Below, piece after piece: positions 7,522 through 14,977 of a DNA stretch of 64,000 nucleotides. The first letter of the stretch is position 1; each line of letters opens with the position of its first letter. The notes beneath the pieces were generated by a model that searched no databases, was not told the DNA's origin, and saw only the letters and a program-made list of their open reading frames with translations. The DNA lies in contig NZ_VDGI01000016.1 in the NCBI RefSeq assembly GCF_006861825.1, forward strand, positions 1 through 64,000, read 5' to 3'. Made by a program: the position numbers and the translations under genes. This DNA is from Psychrobacillus vulpis. Its GTDB lineage: Bacteria > Bacillota > Bacilli > Bacillales_A > Planococcaceae.

Positions 7522-7610
7522 TACCTCCCCCTATGTTTACTATTTCGGCGTCCTTCCGAAAATACCTGCATTTCAACCAGACAGCCATTTCTGTACTACT
7601 TTTGCACAAT

Positions 7611-7643
7611 AAGAAAGAGGACCAAAAAATGGTCCTCTTTCTT
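7611..7643. terminator. bidirectional terminator
   Basis: AAGAAAGAGGACC (7611-7623) and GGTCCTCTTTCTT (7631-7643) are a perfect 13-bp stem with a 7-base loop, A/T-rich on both sides. It lies 27 bases after the stop of the minus-strand acetyltransferase 7670-8119. Confidence 0.85.
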
Positions 7644-7669
7644 ATTGATATAATTTTATCGACAATTTA

Positions 7670-8119
7670 TCACTCATTTAAATGTTTAATAACTGCCATT
7701 TCGTTACCAAACCTATCACCATTATCAATAAAACTTAAACTTGAATATAAGTTATGTGCTCCCAAATTTTCTGGATGATAACCTACAACAATTTTTTTCA
7801 CATTTGGTAATTTAGCCATCTCTGAAATCATTAAATTAGTTGCGGCTTTACCTATACCTTTGCCTTGGAATTCCTTGTCCACCATTATTCTATATACCCA
7901 ATGACCATCAAGTTCCTCTTGAACAGAATTGTACATTAAAAAGCCGACTACTTTTTCTTCAAAATATATAGCATATGGTTTTAGTGTAGGCTCGAACTTT
8001 GACTGAGCTATTGAAATAGCATTTGATTCAATGTATTCTGCTTGTTCTGATGATACCTCTAATTTACAGCATTCATACCAGTTTTCTAAATTTAATTCTA
8101 CAAGTTTAACATTACTCAC
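7670..8119 (-). CDS. BltD-like spermine/spermidine-type N-acetyltransferase
   Basis: This is a 149-aa GNAT enzyme. The order of motifs is close to Bacillus BltD: an early 'QAEYIESNAISIAQSK' segment, 'YAIYFEEKVVGFLMY', then 'YRIMVDKEFQGKGIGKAA' (acetyl-CoA loop QGKGIG) and 'NLGAHNLYSSLSF'. BltD acetylates spermine/spermidine; some relatives inactivate antibiotics, so the substrate is open. The start is GTG, placed 7-8 bases after AAGGGGAAA. That ribosome binding site can pair with TTTCCC upstream, and a separate 18-codon ORF with a very strong site precedes it (8162-8218). The layout is that of a gene induced by translational attenuation. Confidence 0.85.
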   Translation of the reverse strand: MSNVKLVELNLENWYECCKLEVSSEQAEYIESNAISIAQSKFEPTLKPYAIYFEEKVVGFLMYNSVQEELDGHWVYRIMVDKEFQGKGIGKAATNLMISEMAKLPNVKKIVVGYHPENLGAHNLYSSLSFIDNGDRFGNEMAVIKHLNE

Positions 8120-8123
8120 AAGA

Positions 8124-8233
8124 TTTCCCCTTTTCGTTATAGGGAAACGCTAACAACTTTATTAATTAGGCGTTATCCCCTTAAAATTATTATCGATATT
8201 ATTTCTTTTGTTTGTCATAATGAACGCCTCCTT
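8124..8233 (-). promoter_or_regulatory. putative translational attenuator upstream of the BltD-like gene
   Basis: Four mutually exclusive RNA segments can be read (minus strand). Segment 1 is AGGCGTT in the leader's ribosome binding site (8229-8223). Segment 2 is GGGGATAACGCCT at the leader's end (8180-8168). Segment 3 is AGCGTTTCCC (8151-8142). Segment 4 is GGGGAAA, the acetyltransferase ribosome binding site (8130-8124). Pairs 1:2 (7 bp, perfect), 2:3 (AACGC/GCGTT plus GGGA/TCCC with one bulge) and 3:4 (TTTCCC/GGGAAA) are all possible. A ribosome stalled on the leader would free segment 2 to take 3, exposing 4. This is inference from sequence only. Confidence 0.6.
8162..8218 (-). CDS. 18-aa leader peptide
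   Basis: GAAGGAGGCG, one of the strongest ribosome binding sites in the window, precedes an ATG by 6-8 bases. The ORF reads MTNKRNNIDNNFKGITPN and stops at TAA (8164-8162), 43 bases before the GTG of the acetyltransferase. It is far too short for an enzyme; its position and the base-pairing options around it suggest a regulatory leader of the cat/erm kind. Confidence 0.6.
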   Translation of the reverse strand: MTNKRNNIDNNFKGITPN

Positions 8234-8313
8234 CAACAAATCTTGTCAATTAATTCCATGAATGAATCTTTAGACTTTTTAATCATATCATACTACTAAA
8301 TTTTTTATCAGTC

Positions 8314-9774
8314 CTAAAGTTTTTTCGTCAATGGGAAAAAAACACAATCTTTAATAGTATCACTATCTGTTAGAACCATTAACAAACGTTCGATTCCAAA
8401 TCCCCAACCTGATATTGGAGGCATTCCATATTCCATAGCAGTTAGATATTCTTCATCCATCTCCATTGCTTCCAAATCTCCATTACTCTTAAGGAAAGCT
8501 TGTTCCTCTAATCTTTTTCTTTGTTCAAGTGGGTCCACTAACTCTGAATAAGCATTTATGATTTCCGCTCCGTTAACTACTAATTGGAAACGATCTGTAA
8601 TGGTATGGTTAATATCATTGGCTCTAGCTAGTGGGGACAAGTCAATTGGGTGTTGTATTAAAAAAGTCGGTTTTATAATTTGAGGTCGGCATTTTTTCTT
8701 ATATAAAAGATCAATGAAATTACCTCTACCTAAAGATTCAATATCAGAATGTTCTAAATCAATGTTTTTTCTCTTAGTTTCTTGATATAAAGCTTCAAAG
8801 TCAGGAAAAAGATCTATATCAATCCCTGTATCTTTTAAAATTAAATCTCTGAATGATACAATGTCCCATTTTAATGAAAAATCAATCGTTTGACCTTGTA
8901 TAACAATTGAAGTTGTATTAAACGTTTTATCCAGAACGTACAGAACCATTTCGCGCATTAATTTCATAGTATCCTCATAGTTCCAATATGCAGCGTACCC
9001 TTCAACCATGGTAAACTCTTGAAGATGTTGAGGACTGATGCCTTCATTTCTAAAACACTTTGCAAATTCAAATACTTTTGTAAAACCACCTACAATTAAT
9101 CTCTTCAAATAGGTTTCTGGTGCAATTCGTAAATTTAGGTGAGCATCCAATGAATTATGATAGGTTTTAAAAGGTTTAGCGATTGCACCAGATGATGTAT
9201 GCTGTAAAACTGGAGTTTCCACTTCTAAGAAGTTTTGATCTTCAAAAAACCTCCTAATAGAACGAACCATTGTTGTTCTTGCTAACAAACGATTTTGAGT
9301 ATCTTTTGTCATTATTAAATCTAAATAACGCTGTCTATATCGCACTTCAATGTTACTTAACCCATGCCATTTCTCAGGAAGAGACCGTAATGCTTTTCCA
9401 AGAAACACATAACTCTCAATCCGTATTGTTTTCTCCTTAGTTTTGGTTGTGTACATCTGTCCTTCAACACCGATAAAATCTCCAATGTCCAGTAAATCAT
9501 GAAATTGATTAAAAGGGACTTCGCCAACTTCTTCCCTGTTCAACAGAAGTTGCAAGCTTCCTTGAATGTTTGATATGGTAATAAAACTAAATTTACTAAA
9601 TTTCCTAATGCCTATTATTCTTCCCGCTACGCGGATACCAGTAGTACCATCTTCAAGTAATGCAGCTTCATCAAGTTCATAATTTGTAGAATACCTTTCA
9701 GGATACGCTTGAATTCCTTGAGATTTTATGGCATCTAACTTTTCTATTCTTCGAGTTGTTTGTTCATTAACCAT
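8314..9774 (-). CDS. lysS: lysyl-tRNA synthetase, class II
   Basis: This 486-aa enzyme charges tRNA-Lys with lysine. An N-terminal OB-fold anticodon-binding domain (about residues 50-145, IRVAGRIIGIRKFSKFSF) is followed by the class II catalytic core: motif 1 (FLEVETPVLQ), motif 2 (FRNEGIS...EFTMVEGY) and motif 3 (GWGFGIERLLM). Length and motifs are complete. The start at 9774 follows GGAG by 8 bases; the GTG three codons earlier overlaps it. A T-box leader (9822-10136) replaces the constitutive control usual for the housekeeping lysS, so this may be a second, lysine-starvation-induced copy. It stands alone. Confidence 0.93.
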   Translation of the reverse strand: MVNEQTTRRIEKLDAIKSQGIQAYPERYSTNYELDEAALLEDGTTGIRVAGRIIGIRKFSKFSFITISNIQGSLQLLLNREEVGEVPFNQFHDLLDIGDFIGVEGQMYTTKTKEKTIRIESYVFLGKALRSLPEKWHGLSNIEVRYRQRYLDLIMTKDTQNRLLARTTMVRSIRRFFEDQNFLEVETPVLQHTSSGAIAKPFKTYHNSLDAHLNLRIAPETYLKRLIVGGFTKVFEFAKCFRNEGISPQHLQEFTMVEGYAAYWNYEDTMKLMREMVLYVLDKTFNTTSIVIQGQTIDFSLKWDIVSFRDLILKDTGIDIDLFPDFEALYQETKRKNIDLEHSDIESLGRGNFIDLLYKKKCRPQIIKPTFLIQHPIDLSPLARANDINHTITDRFQLVVNGAEIINAYSELVDPLEQRKRLEEQAFLKSNGDLEAMEMDEEYLTAMEYGMPPISGWGFGIERLLMVLTDSDTIKDCVFFPLTKKL

Positions 9775-9821
9775 TTTTTTCACTCCAGACTTTTTAATAG
9801 TTTATTACTTTTAGACAACAA

Positions 9822-10136
9822 AAAAACTCCCACCCCCAAGATTATTAATCTTGAGGACGAGAGTTATTAACTTCGTGGTACCACCCCAGTTTATTGATAT
9901 GTTGCCATATCAATCTCTTCAGGTACGGCAATTAAAATAACTGATTATACCCTATCTCTTTAACGGGAGAACCCGTCGCATTATCACTAAGAATACTATC
10001 TTAGATCCGTGCGAAGCTCCAAGTCTTTTTTCATTAAGATAATTATTGCTCCTTTCCACCTACTGGAGCTCTCTAGAAATAATTAATCAAAATTACTCTT
10101 CTCTTCATCGCTGTCTATTCCGTATTTAATAATTAA
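9822..10136 (-). promoter_or_regulatory. T-box riboswitch of lysS
   Basis: The conserved T-box core GGTGGTACCACG lies at about 9887-9876 (minus strand). The terminator follows: ACTCTCGTCC...TCTTGGGGGTGGGAG then seven T (about 9866-9823). The 5' part has GATGAAGAGAAGAGTA (K-turn type) and AGAGAGCTCC...GTAGGTGG (GA motif and distal stem). The A-run AAAAAAG near 10031-10025 can supply the AAA/AAG lysine specifier. Uncharged tRNA-Lys would bind and prevent termination. Confidence 0.9.
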
Positions 10137-10141
10137 AAATT

Positions 10142-10170
10142 ATTGTAGTTTAATGAATTGTCTTTGTCAA
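10142..10170 (-). promoter_or_regulatory. promoter of the T-box/lysS transcript
   Basis: On the minus strand TTGACA (10170-10165), 17 bases, TACAAT (10147-10142). Transcription would begin about 10135, at the 5' end of the T-box leader. Confidence 0.8.
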
Positions 10171-10219
10171 TATTTGTTTTAATATCCATAATTTCAGTCA
10201 TAACTTGAGACATAAAGCT

Positions 10220-11245
10220 TTAACGTATTTCATTTTCACGAAGGACTTGCAGTTTTTCTTTTAACTGCTGTTGATTCCATTTAATCGTATCATCTGACAC
10301 AAGTGCAACTTTCTTGCGTTTTGGAATTTTCACTTTACCACTTACTGCTCTAGTATACCCTTCAATCATTGCTGCAACCGCTAAAATGACAAGTGCAAAA
10401 CAGATTGCAGGGACAAGTGGAAGCCATGGAACACCTTGCAAATAACGAAACGAAGAACCAAATAGTCCTGCCCATTCATAAGCTATCGATTTTGGTGGAT
10501 CTCCAAACATCGGATCATAGCTAACTTCCGTTCCACCAATAAATAGATAAAGAAGTCCTAAATGCGTGAATACAACTAGTGTTTCGACAACTTGCTGACC
10601 ATATAAAACAAATAATTTCTCCCGCATCATTGGAAATAGATGTCGAGTAATGATGCGTAGACGACTAGCACCAAGTGTTCTTGATGCTAAAATATATTCC
10701 TCATGGTAAAGCAAATTGGCTTCATTGCCAATTAAAGAAGAGACAATCGGGACAGTAATAATCGCCATTAACACTACTTGAATAATTATGCGCTCCCACA
10801 CAGTAGTGGAAAAGCCTTCCATAGGCTCCCATAACACTGGATACAACATAAGATACGCAAAAATAGTCATCGGTACATAATGTAGAGGGTCTATAAAACT
10901 ATTAATTAATAAACGTCTTTTTTGCCAATACGTACCTATTGCAAATCCAATTGGCACCGCAATAAACATACGAACTGCTGCAACTCCCATTGCGGCGATA
11001 ATCGTATATTTTGCACCAAGCATAATTTTTGCTAGCATGTCATATCCGAATTGATCGGTTCCAAATGGATGCATCCAACTTGGAGGAAGAGGAGCAGCCT
11101 GGACAACACGACCATTTTCATAGATAAAATAAGTTTGTTTCGGATCTGAACCAAACACCCATTCAAACACAAAGCTCCCCACTAAAAAGAAGGCAAGTAT
11201 AACAAATCCTATGACAAAATACGGTTGTTTCCAAACAGATTTCAT
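10220..11245 (-). CDS. ABC transporter permease, OppC/DppC type
   Basis: This 341-aa inner-membrane protein has about six hydrophobic segments. It carries the periplasmic-type N-terminal extension of OppC proteins (PLPPSWMHPFGTDQFGYDMLAKIMLGAKYT). It also has the cytoplasmic EAA-like loop (EYILASRTLGASRLRIITRHLFP) that contacts the ATPase. The start at 11245 was chosen because AGGAGGTG precedes it and it overlaps the partner gene's stop as ATGA. A Lys-rich tail follows the last TM. No ATP-binding subunit or solute-binding lipoprotein is encoded nearby, so the system must borrow them or be a remnant. Oligopeptide or nickel transport are both possible. Confidence 0.8.
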   Translation of the reverse strand: MKSVWKQPYFVIGFVILAFFLVGSFVFEWVFGSDPKQTYFIYENGRVVQAAPLPPSWMHPFGTDQFGYDMLAKIMLGAKYTIIAAMGVAAVRMFIAVPIGFAIGTYWQKRRLLINSFIDPLHYVPMTIFAYLMLYPVLWEPMEGFSTTVWERIIIQVVLMAIITVPIVSSLIGNEANLLYHEEYILASRTLGASRLRIITRHLFPMMREKLFVLYGQQVVETLVVFTHLGLLYLFIGGTEVSYDPMFGDPPKSIAYEWAGLFGSSFRYLQGVPWLPLVPAICFALVILAVAAMIEGYTRAVSGKVKIPKRKKVALVSDDTIKWNQQQLKEKLQVLRENEIR

Positions 11246-12084
11246 TCGAAAGCACCTCCTCTGTTCAACCGACGAACAAAGTACCACTCGCCAAAACTAT
11301 ACAATAGGAAAACAGGTAAGAAAAAGCTACAAACTGTAATCAAAAACACTTCCCCTGATATGTTATCTCTTAAATGAAGCATAATTCCTGGCATATTGAA
11401 CATGAGCTCTAAGATGAACAAATTCGACAGCATAAACCACATTGTCTTTTTCGATTGAAAAAATATACTAATAATAGCATTTCGAAAAATATGTACTAGT
11501 AAAATGATCAATTTCTTAAACCCAAGAGACTTTGCAAGCTCCACGTACATCTTCCGTTCCTCTGCTTCAAAAGTTAGCATGCTTAGACGATACAGCTGAA
11601 TCATTGGTAAAATCATCAAACAAAAAACAGGTAAAAAGTAAAGTTTCTCTCCACCAGTGACTGCGATTTTTGATACAAAAATGCCTGTATTTTTATGAAT
11701 CATAATAACAGTCAACTGTACGAGCAAAATAATTAATATGTCTGGTAACGATTCCAAAAAGAAAAAGACTGTTTTAATACGTTGTCTTGTCCTTTCTTTG
11801 CATAGCATTGTTAAAATAGTAAAAAGAATTGCCAAACCAGTCGCAACAATAAGCGCGAGAAATAATATTTCTAAAGAATAAATGATATACTGTCCAATAT
11901 GCGGACCGTAATTCGCATCAAGGAAATCGGATAGGGGAAATAAAATAACTAAATGCTCTCCATATTCCTTCCACCTAAATTCCCCTTGCTGAAAACCCAT
12001 GATCAAAATAGGTAATCCACTGATTAGCAAAATGCCAATGAATCCAACTACCAATTGGAGCAGCCATTTTGAAAAACCTTTCAT
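11242..12084 (-). CDS. ABC transporter permease, OppB/DppB type
   Basis: The 280-aa protein has about six hydrophobic stretches and an EAA-type loop (ERKMYVELAKSLGFKKLIILLVHIFRNAI), marking it as the first permease of an Opp-like pair with 10220-11245. It is shorter and more divergent than E. coli OppB. GGGGGA precedes the ATG. The stop overlaps the start of the OppC-like gene by four bases (ATGA), so the two are translationally coupled. No other transporter subunits are in reach. Confidence 0.75.
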   Translation of the reverse strand: MKGFSKWLLQLVVGFIGILLISGLPILIMGFQQGEFRWKEYGEHLVILFPLSDFLDANYGPHIGQYIIYSLEILFLALIVATGLAILFTILTMLCKERTRQRIKTVFFFLESLPDILIILLVQLTVIMIHKNTGIFVSKIAVTGGEKLYFLPVFCLMILPMIQLYRLSMLTFEAEERKMYVELAKSLGFKKLIILLVHIFRNAIISIFFQSKKTMWFMLSNLFILELMFNMPGIMLHLRDNISGEVFLITVCSFFLPVFLLYSFGEWYFVRRLNRGGAFE

Positions 12085-12193
12085 AAAAAATCCCCCTACA
12101 GTGTGAAAATAAAGATGGAATTATCATAACATAGTAATTCTTTTAAAAAAAAGAATTTTTAGTAGATTCATACATTAATTCTTTTTAAAGGCA

Positions 12194-12220
12194 GAAAAAA
12201 ACACATTCGTTATGAATGTG
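12194..12220 (-). terminator. terminator, minus strand
   Basis: CACATTC (12220-12214) pairs with GAATGTG (12208-12202) and is followed by TTTTTTT on the minus strand. It would end transcription of the broken membrane-protein gene 12299-12769. Confidence 0.7.
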
Positions 12221-12298
12221 GCAGTCTAACATTCCCTTTTTCAAGGGGTTATATATAGTTCTGACCGGATAGCATTTTGCTTCCCTCAATATGGTTCC

Positions 12299-12769
12299 TC
12301 ACCATTCATGAATTCTCTCAAATGGAATGTCAAACCCTCGGATTTTATGATCAATTCCAATTCGAATTTCTTCCGTTAAGAGTCCATTTTTCTTAAGTTG
12401 CATTTCCTCTCCATCTGGAAAATAAAACACGTAAAATGGAATAACATCTTCATTCTCCTAGTCATCATAATAGTGAATACGTTCAATGTTTTCCCAATTA
12501 TAACTTTGCTTATCTTTAGAAAATGCTTTACCCAAGTCGATGGCTTCTTCCGATAATATTACATACGAAAATGATCCCCCATATAATAGAACCGCACAAG
12601 CAAAAGTACACAAAATAGAGAGAATGATTGATAACTTCTTAATATTCATAAGCCAAAGAACGGTAAAGCCACCGATTAGCAAAAACATTGCAATTCCCCA
12701 AAGTATAAAGTTAATCTTAGGTATATGAATAAGCCAAACGCTTCTTTCATAATACAATGTCTCCCCCAC
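12299..12769 (-). pseudogene. membrane protein gene split by one in-frame TAG
   Basis: A 157-codon frame runs from 12769 to a TGA at 12301-12299 and is broken only by TAG at 12460-12458. The first part has two TM segments (INFILWGIAMFLLIGGF, LSIILSILCTFACAVLLY) and begins a PH-like sheet (LSEEAIDLGKAFSKDKQ, WENIERIHYYDD). After the stop the same frame continues plausibly (ENEDVIPFYVFYFPDGEEM, IPFERIHEW). This resembles small bacterial-PH membrane proteins. A single nonsense change seems the only lesion. The start is uncertain: GGGGGAGA overlaps the GTG, and a TTG lies just after it. Confidence 0.65.
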
Positions 12770-12907
12770 TATAAGCGGTCCAAAAAAAATAACAAGCTAT
12801 GAAGGGGGTTTCATTTAATTTATTCGATTATTCAAATAGAATTAAAAATGGTATAAATATCTTAATATGGAAGTTAAGTGGTTTTTTGAGTGTATGGGGG
12901 GAGAAAT

Positions 12908-12982
12908 ATGTATAAACGAACAGAAGCTCGACATATTTTTATGGCTTTAAGTATTTGTTTAATTTTATTTTCACCGGGGTGA
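12908..12982 (+). CDS. 24-aa leader ORF coupled to the Rel-like gene
   Basis: GGGGGGAG lies 4 bases before the ATG. The reading (MYKRTEARHIFMALSICLILFSPG) is a basic start plus one hydrophobic stretch, and its CCG GGG TGA end overlaps the ribosome binding site GGGGTGA of the next gene, whose TTG start is 6 bases later. The position suggests translational coupling; no family is recognised. Confidence 0.5.
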   Translation: MYKRTEARHIFMALSICLILFSPG

Positions 12983-12987
12983 AATCG

Positions 12988-14388
12988 TTGATTAATGAAG
13001 TAAAAAAAGTGCTGTTGAAAAAGTGCAACTACTTATCAGAGGCTGAAACAATACAATTACAACAGGCAATGGAATTTGCAGAGCAAACACATATAGGGCA
13101 AACAAGAGCAACGGGTGAACCATACATTATCCATCCATTTGAAGTTTGTTTCATATTATTAGAGTATGAAGCAGATTTGACTTCTTTAGTATGCGCCTTA
13201 CTTCATGATGTCGTTGAAGATACAGATGTTTCTCTTTCTGAAATTGAAACTCACTTTGGTATACAAGTCGCTATTATTGTTAACGGTTTAACAAAGTTCG
13301 AAAAGGGGACATTTGAAAAGGAAGAATATAGTGCCATTAACACAGAAAAACTTCTCTCAACCGCTATGATTGACATCCGTGTAGCGGTCATTAAATTAGC
13401 AGATCGCCTACACAATATGAGAACCCTCGCAGTAAAAAGAATCGAAAAGAAAATACCTTATGCCAATGAAACCCTCCTATTCTTCTCTCCACTTGCCGAA
13501 AAAATAGGGTTGTATAAGCTGCAAGAAGAATTAGAAGAATTAGGATTCTACTACTTAAATCCACAACGATATGCACGATTTAAAAAGATAATGGAAGATT
13601 ATACGCAAGTCTTTTCCAACACTTATCATAAATTTGTTCATAAACTACAGGTAAGCGATTCAAATACCATCATTATTCATACAGAGTGGCAGAAGCCTCC
13701 TCTCTTTAAATCGTATAATCTAATAAGCGAAGGACATCATTTCCTAGACCTTCTTACTATTCACGTTACAACCAAAACAACATCTAATTGCTACACTGCT
13801 CTTGGAGTTATACATTCATTGTTCGAACCAGTACCACATCAATTTATTGATCAAATAGCAATAGAAAAACATCCATTCTTAAAATATCTAAAAACGAAGG
13901 TTAGAATAGATGATCAGATCAACCATGTGATAATTCAAGATGAAAAAACGCAGAACTACTATGAAAATGGAATCTTTGATAAATTACAAGAATCCAATAT
14001 ACAAAATCTAAGTGTGTCCTTATTTGGTGAATCCGTCTATTCCGTAAAATCAATCGCACAAAGTTCAATCGCATTTTGTGAGTTAGTTTCATTTGAACTA
14101 CTTCAAAAAGAAATAACTGTGTTCACTCCAAAAATGGATGTGATTAAGTTACCGGAAAACTCCAATATTATTGATTTTGCTTACGCCTTAAATTCATCAC
14201 TAGCAAGTAAAATGGCCTTTGCTAAAGTAAACGGTGAAGTACAATCTCCTCAAACAGCACTTCATGATATGGACATTGTTGAAATCCATACAAGTAATAA
14301 AATTATGGCGAACCCCAAGTGGTTACACCATGTACAAACATCAAGGGCGATTAAAGAAATAATAGATGTGATTGAAAAAAATAAGTAG
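12988..14388 (+). CDS. short Rel/SpoT-like protein: HD hydrolase domain, degenerate synthetase region, TGS domain
   Basis: Residues about 20-180 match the (p)ppGpp hydrolase HD domain of Rel/SpoT. The pieces visible are QTRATGEPYIIHPFEV, the HD pair in ALLHDVVEDTD, and KLADRLHNMRTL. Residues about 225-360 occupy the synthetase position but lack its signature (no RPKH, no FKDYIA/YQSLHT), so synthesis is unlikely. A TGS domain ends the protein (ITVFTPKMDVIKLPENSNIIDFAY). At 466 aa it lacks the C-terminal ACT/RIS part of full-length Rel (about 730 aa). It is therefore probably an alarmone hydrolase or sensor paralogue. TTG at 12988 was chosen because GGGGTGA lies 5 bases upstream. Confidence 0.8.
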   Translation: MINEVKKVLLKKCNYLSEAETIQLQQAMEFAEQTHIGQTRATGEPYIIHPFEVCFILLEYEADLTSLVCALLHDVVEDTDVSLSEIETHFGIQVAIIVNGLTKFEKGTFEKEEYSAINTEKLLSTAMIDIRVAVIKLADRLHNMRTLAVKRIEKKIPYANETLLFFSPLAEKIGLYKLQEELEELGFYYLNPQRYARFKKIMEDYTQVFSNTYHKFVHKLQVSDSNTIIIHTEWQKPPLFKSYNLISEGHHFLDLLTIHVTTKTTSNCYTALGVIHSLFEPVPHQFIDQIAIEKHPFLKYLKTKVRIDDQINHVIIQDEKTQNYYENGIFDKLQESNIQNLSVSLFGESVYSVKSIAQSSIAFCELVSFELLQKEITVFTPKMDVIKLPENSNIIDFAYALNSSLASKMAFAKVNGEVQSPQTALHDMDIVEIHTSNKIMANPKWLHHVQTSRAIKEIIDVIEKNK

Positions 14389-14681
14389 ATTCTAATTCAC
14401 TTCGAATAAAAACAGCGTGAAAAAGTAAAAAAGGACTGTAGGATCTTTTGGTATTTTTCAATTGGTTGGGGCTGCTTGTATTATTGGGATTGCACAAGAA
14501 ATCGTCCAAGTGATAGTTACTGGATTTTAAGAAATATGTAATACTAACTATTTTGCAGAACATTATACTCTCTCCTAATTCTTTATTATTTATTTCTAAA
14601 GTTCTATATCTCTATGGAAATCATAAAATGAGATGATTCTAACTTTAAGAAATAAAATTTTAGGATAAAGGGGAGAAAAAT

Positions 14682-14906
14682 ATGTTTGCCGTTCATTTTT
14701 ATGAGAATAAGTCGATCGTATTAACTCAAGCGTTAAGAAATATTCCTTCTGTTGATGAGGACCTAAAAATTAAAGGTCGTAAAGGAAAAGTTACTAGAGT
14801 GGAGCAGATTGAAGAAAATATATTTCATGTCCATGTAGAATTTGAAAAAATAGTTGAAAAAAATCTAGCATCTGCAAAAGATCTAAGTAAGAAGAGAAGA
14901 AGGTAA
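14682..14906 (+). CDS. conserved-looking hypothetical protein, 74 aa
   Basis: I cannot name the family. The 74-aa product has a small beta-rich N-terminal part (MFAVHFYENKSIVLTQAL..., GRKGKVTRVEQI, FHVHVEFEKI) and a basic tail (KKRRR), so it could be a small nucleic-acid-binding or KOW/SH3-like protein. AAGGGGAG lies about 6 bases before the ATG, and a good terminator follows. The 290-base gap before it contains no gene I can support. Confidence 0.6.
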   Translation: MFAVHFYENKSIVLTQALRNIPSVDEDLKIKGRKGKVTRVEQIEENIFHVHVEFEKIVEKNLASAKDLSKKRRR

Positions 14907-14928
14907 TTTTCATTATAAGAAACTAAAG

Positions 14929-14958
14929 AGACTTGTCTTTTTTGGGACAAGTCTTTTA
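14929..14958 (+). terminator. terminator after 14682-14906
   Basis: AGACTTGTC (14929-14937) pairs with GACAAGTCT (14946-14954), then TTTA. It lies between convergent genes and may serve both. Confidence 0.75.
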
Positions 14959-14977
14959 TATTACCATAGTGCATAGT

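Noticed and set aside
14417-14530. Short hydrophobic frame ending GIAQEIVQVIVTGF
   Set aside because: It has an internal TAA soon after a possible GTG and no ribosome binding site. It could be a decayed membrane miniprotein, but the support is too thin.
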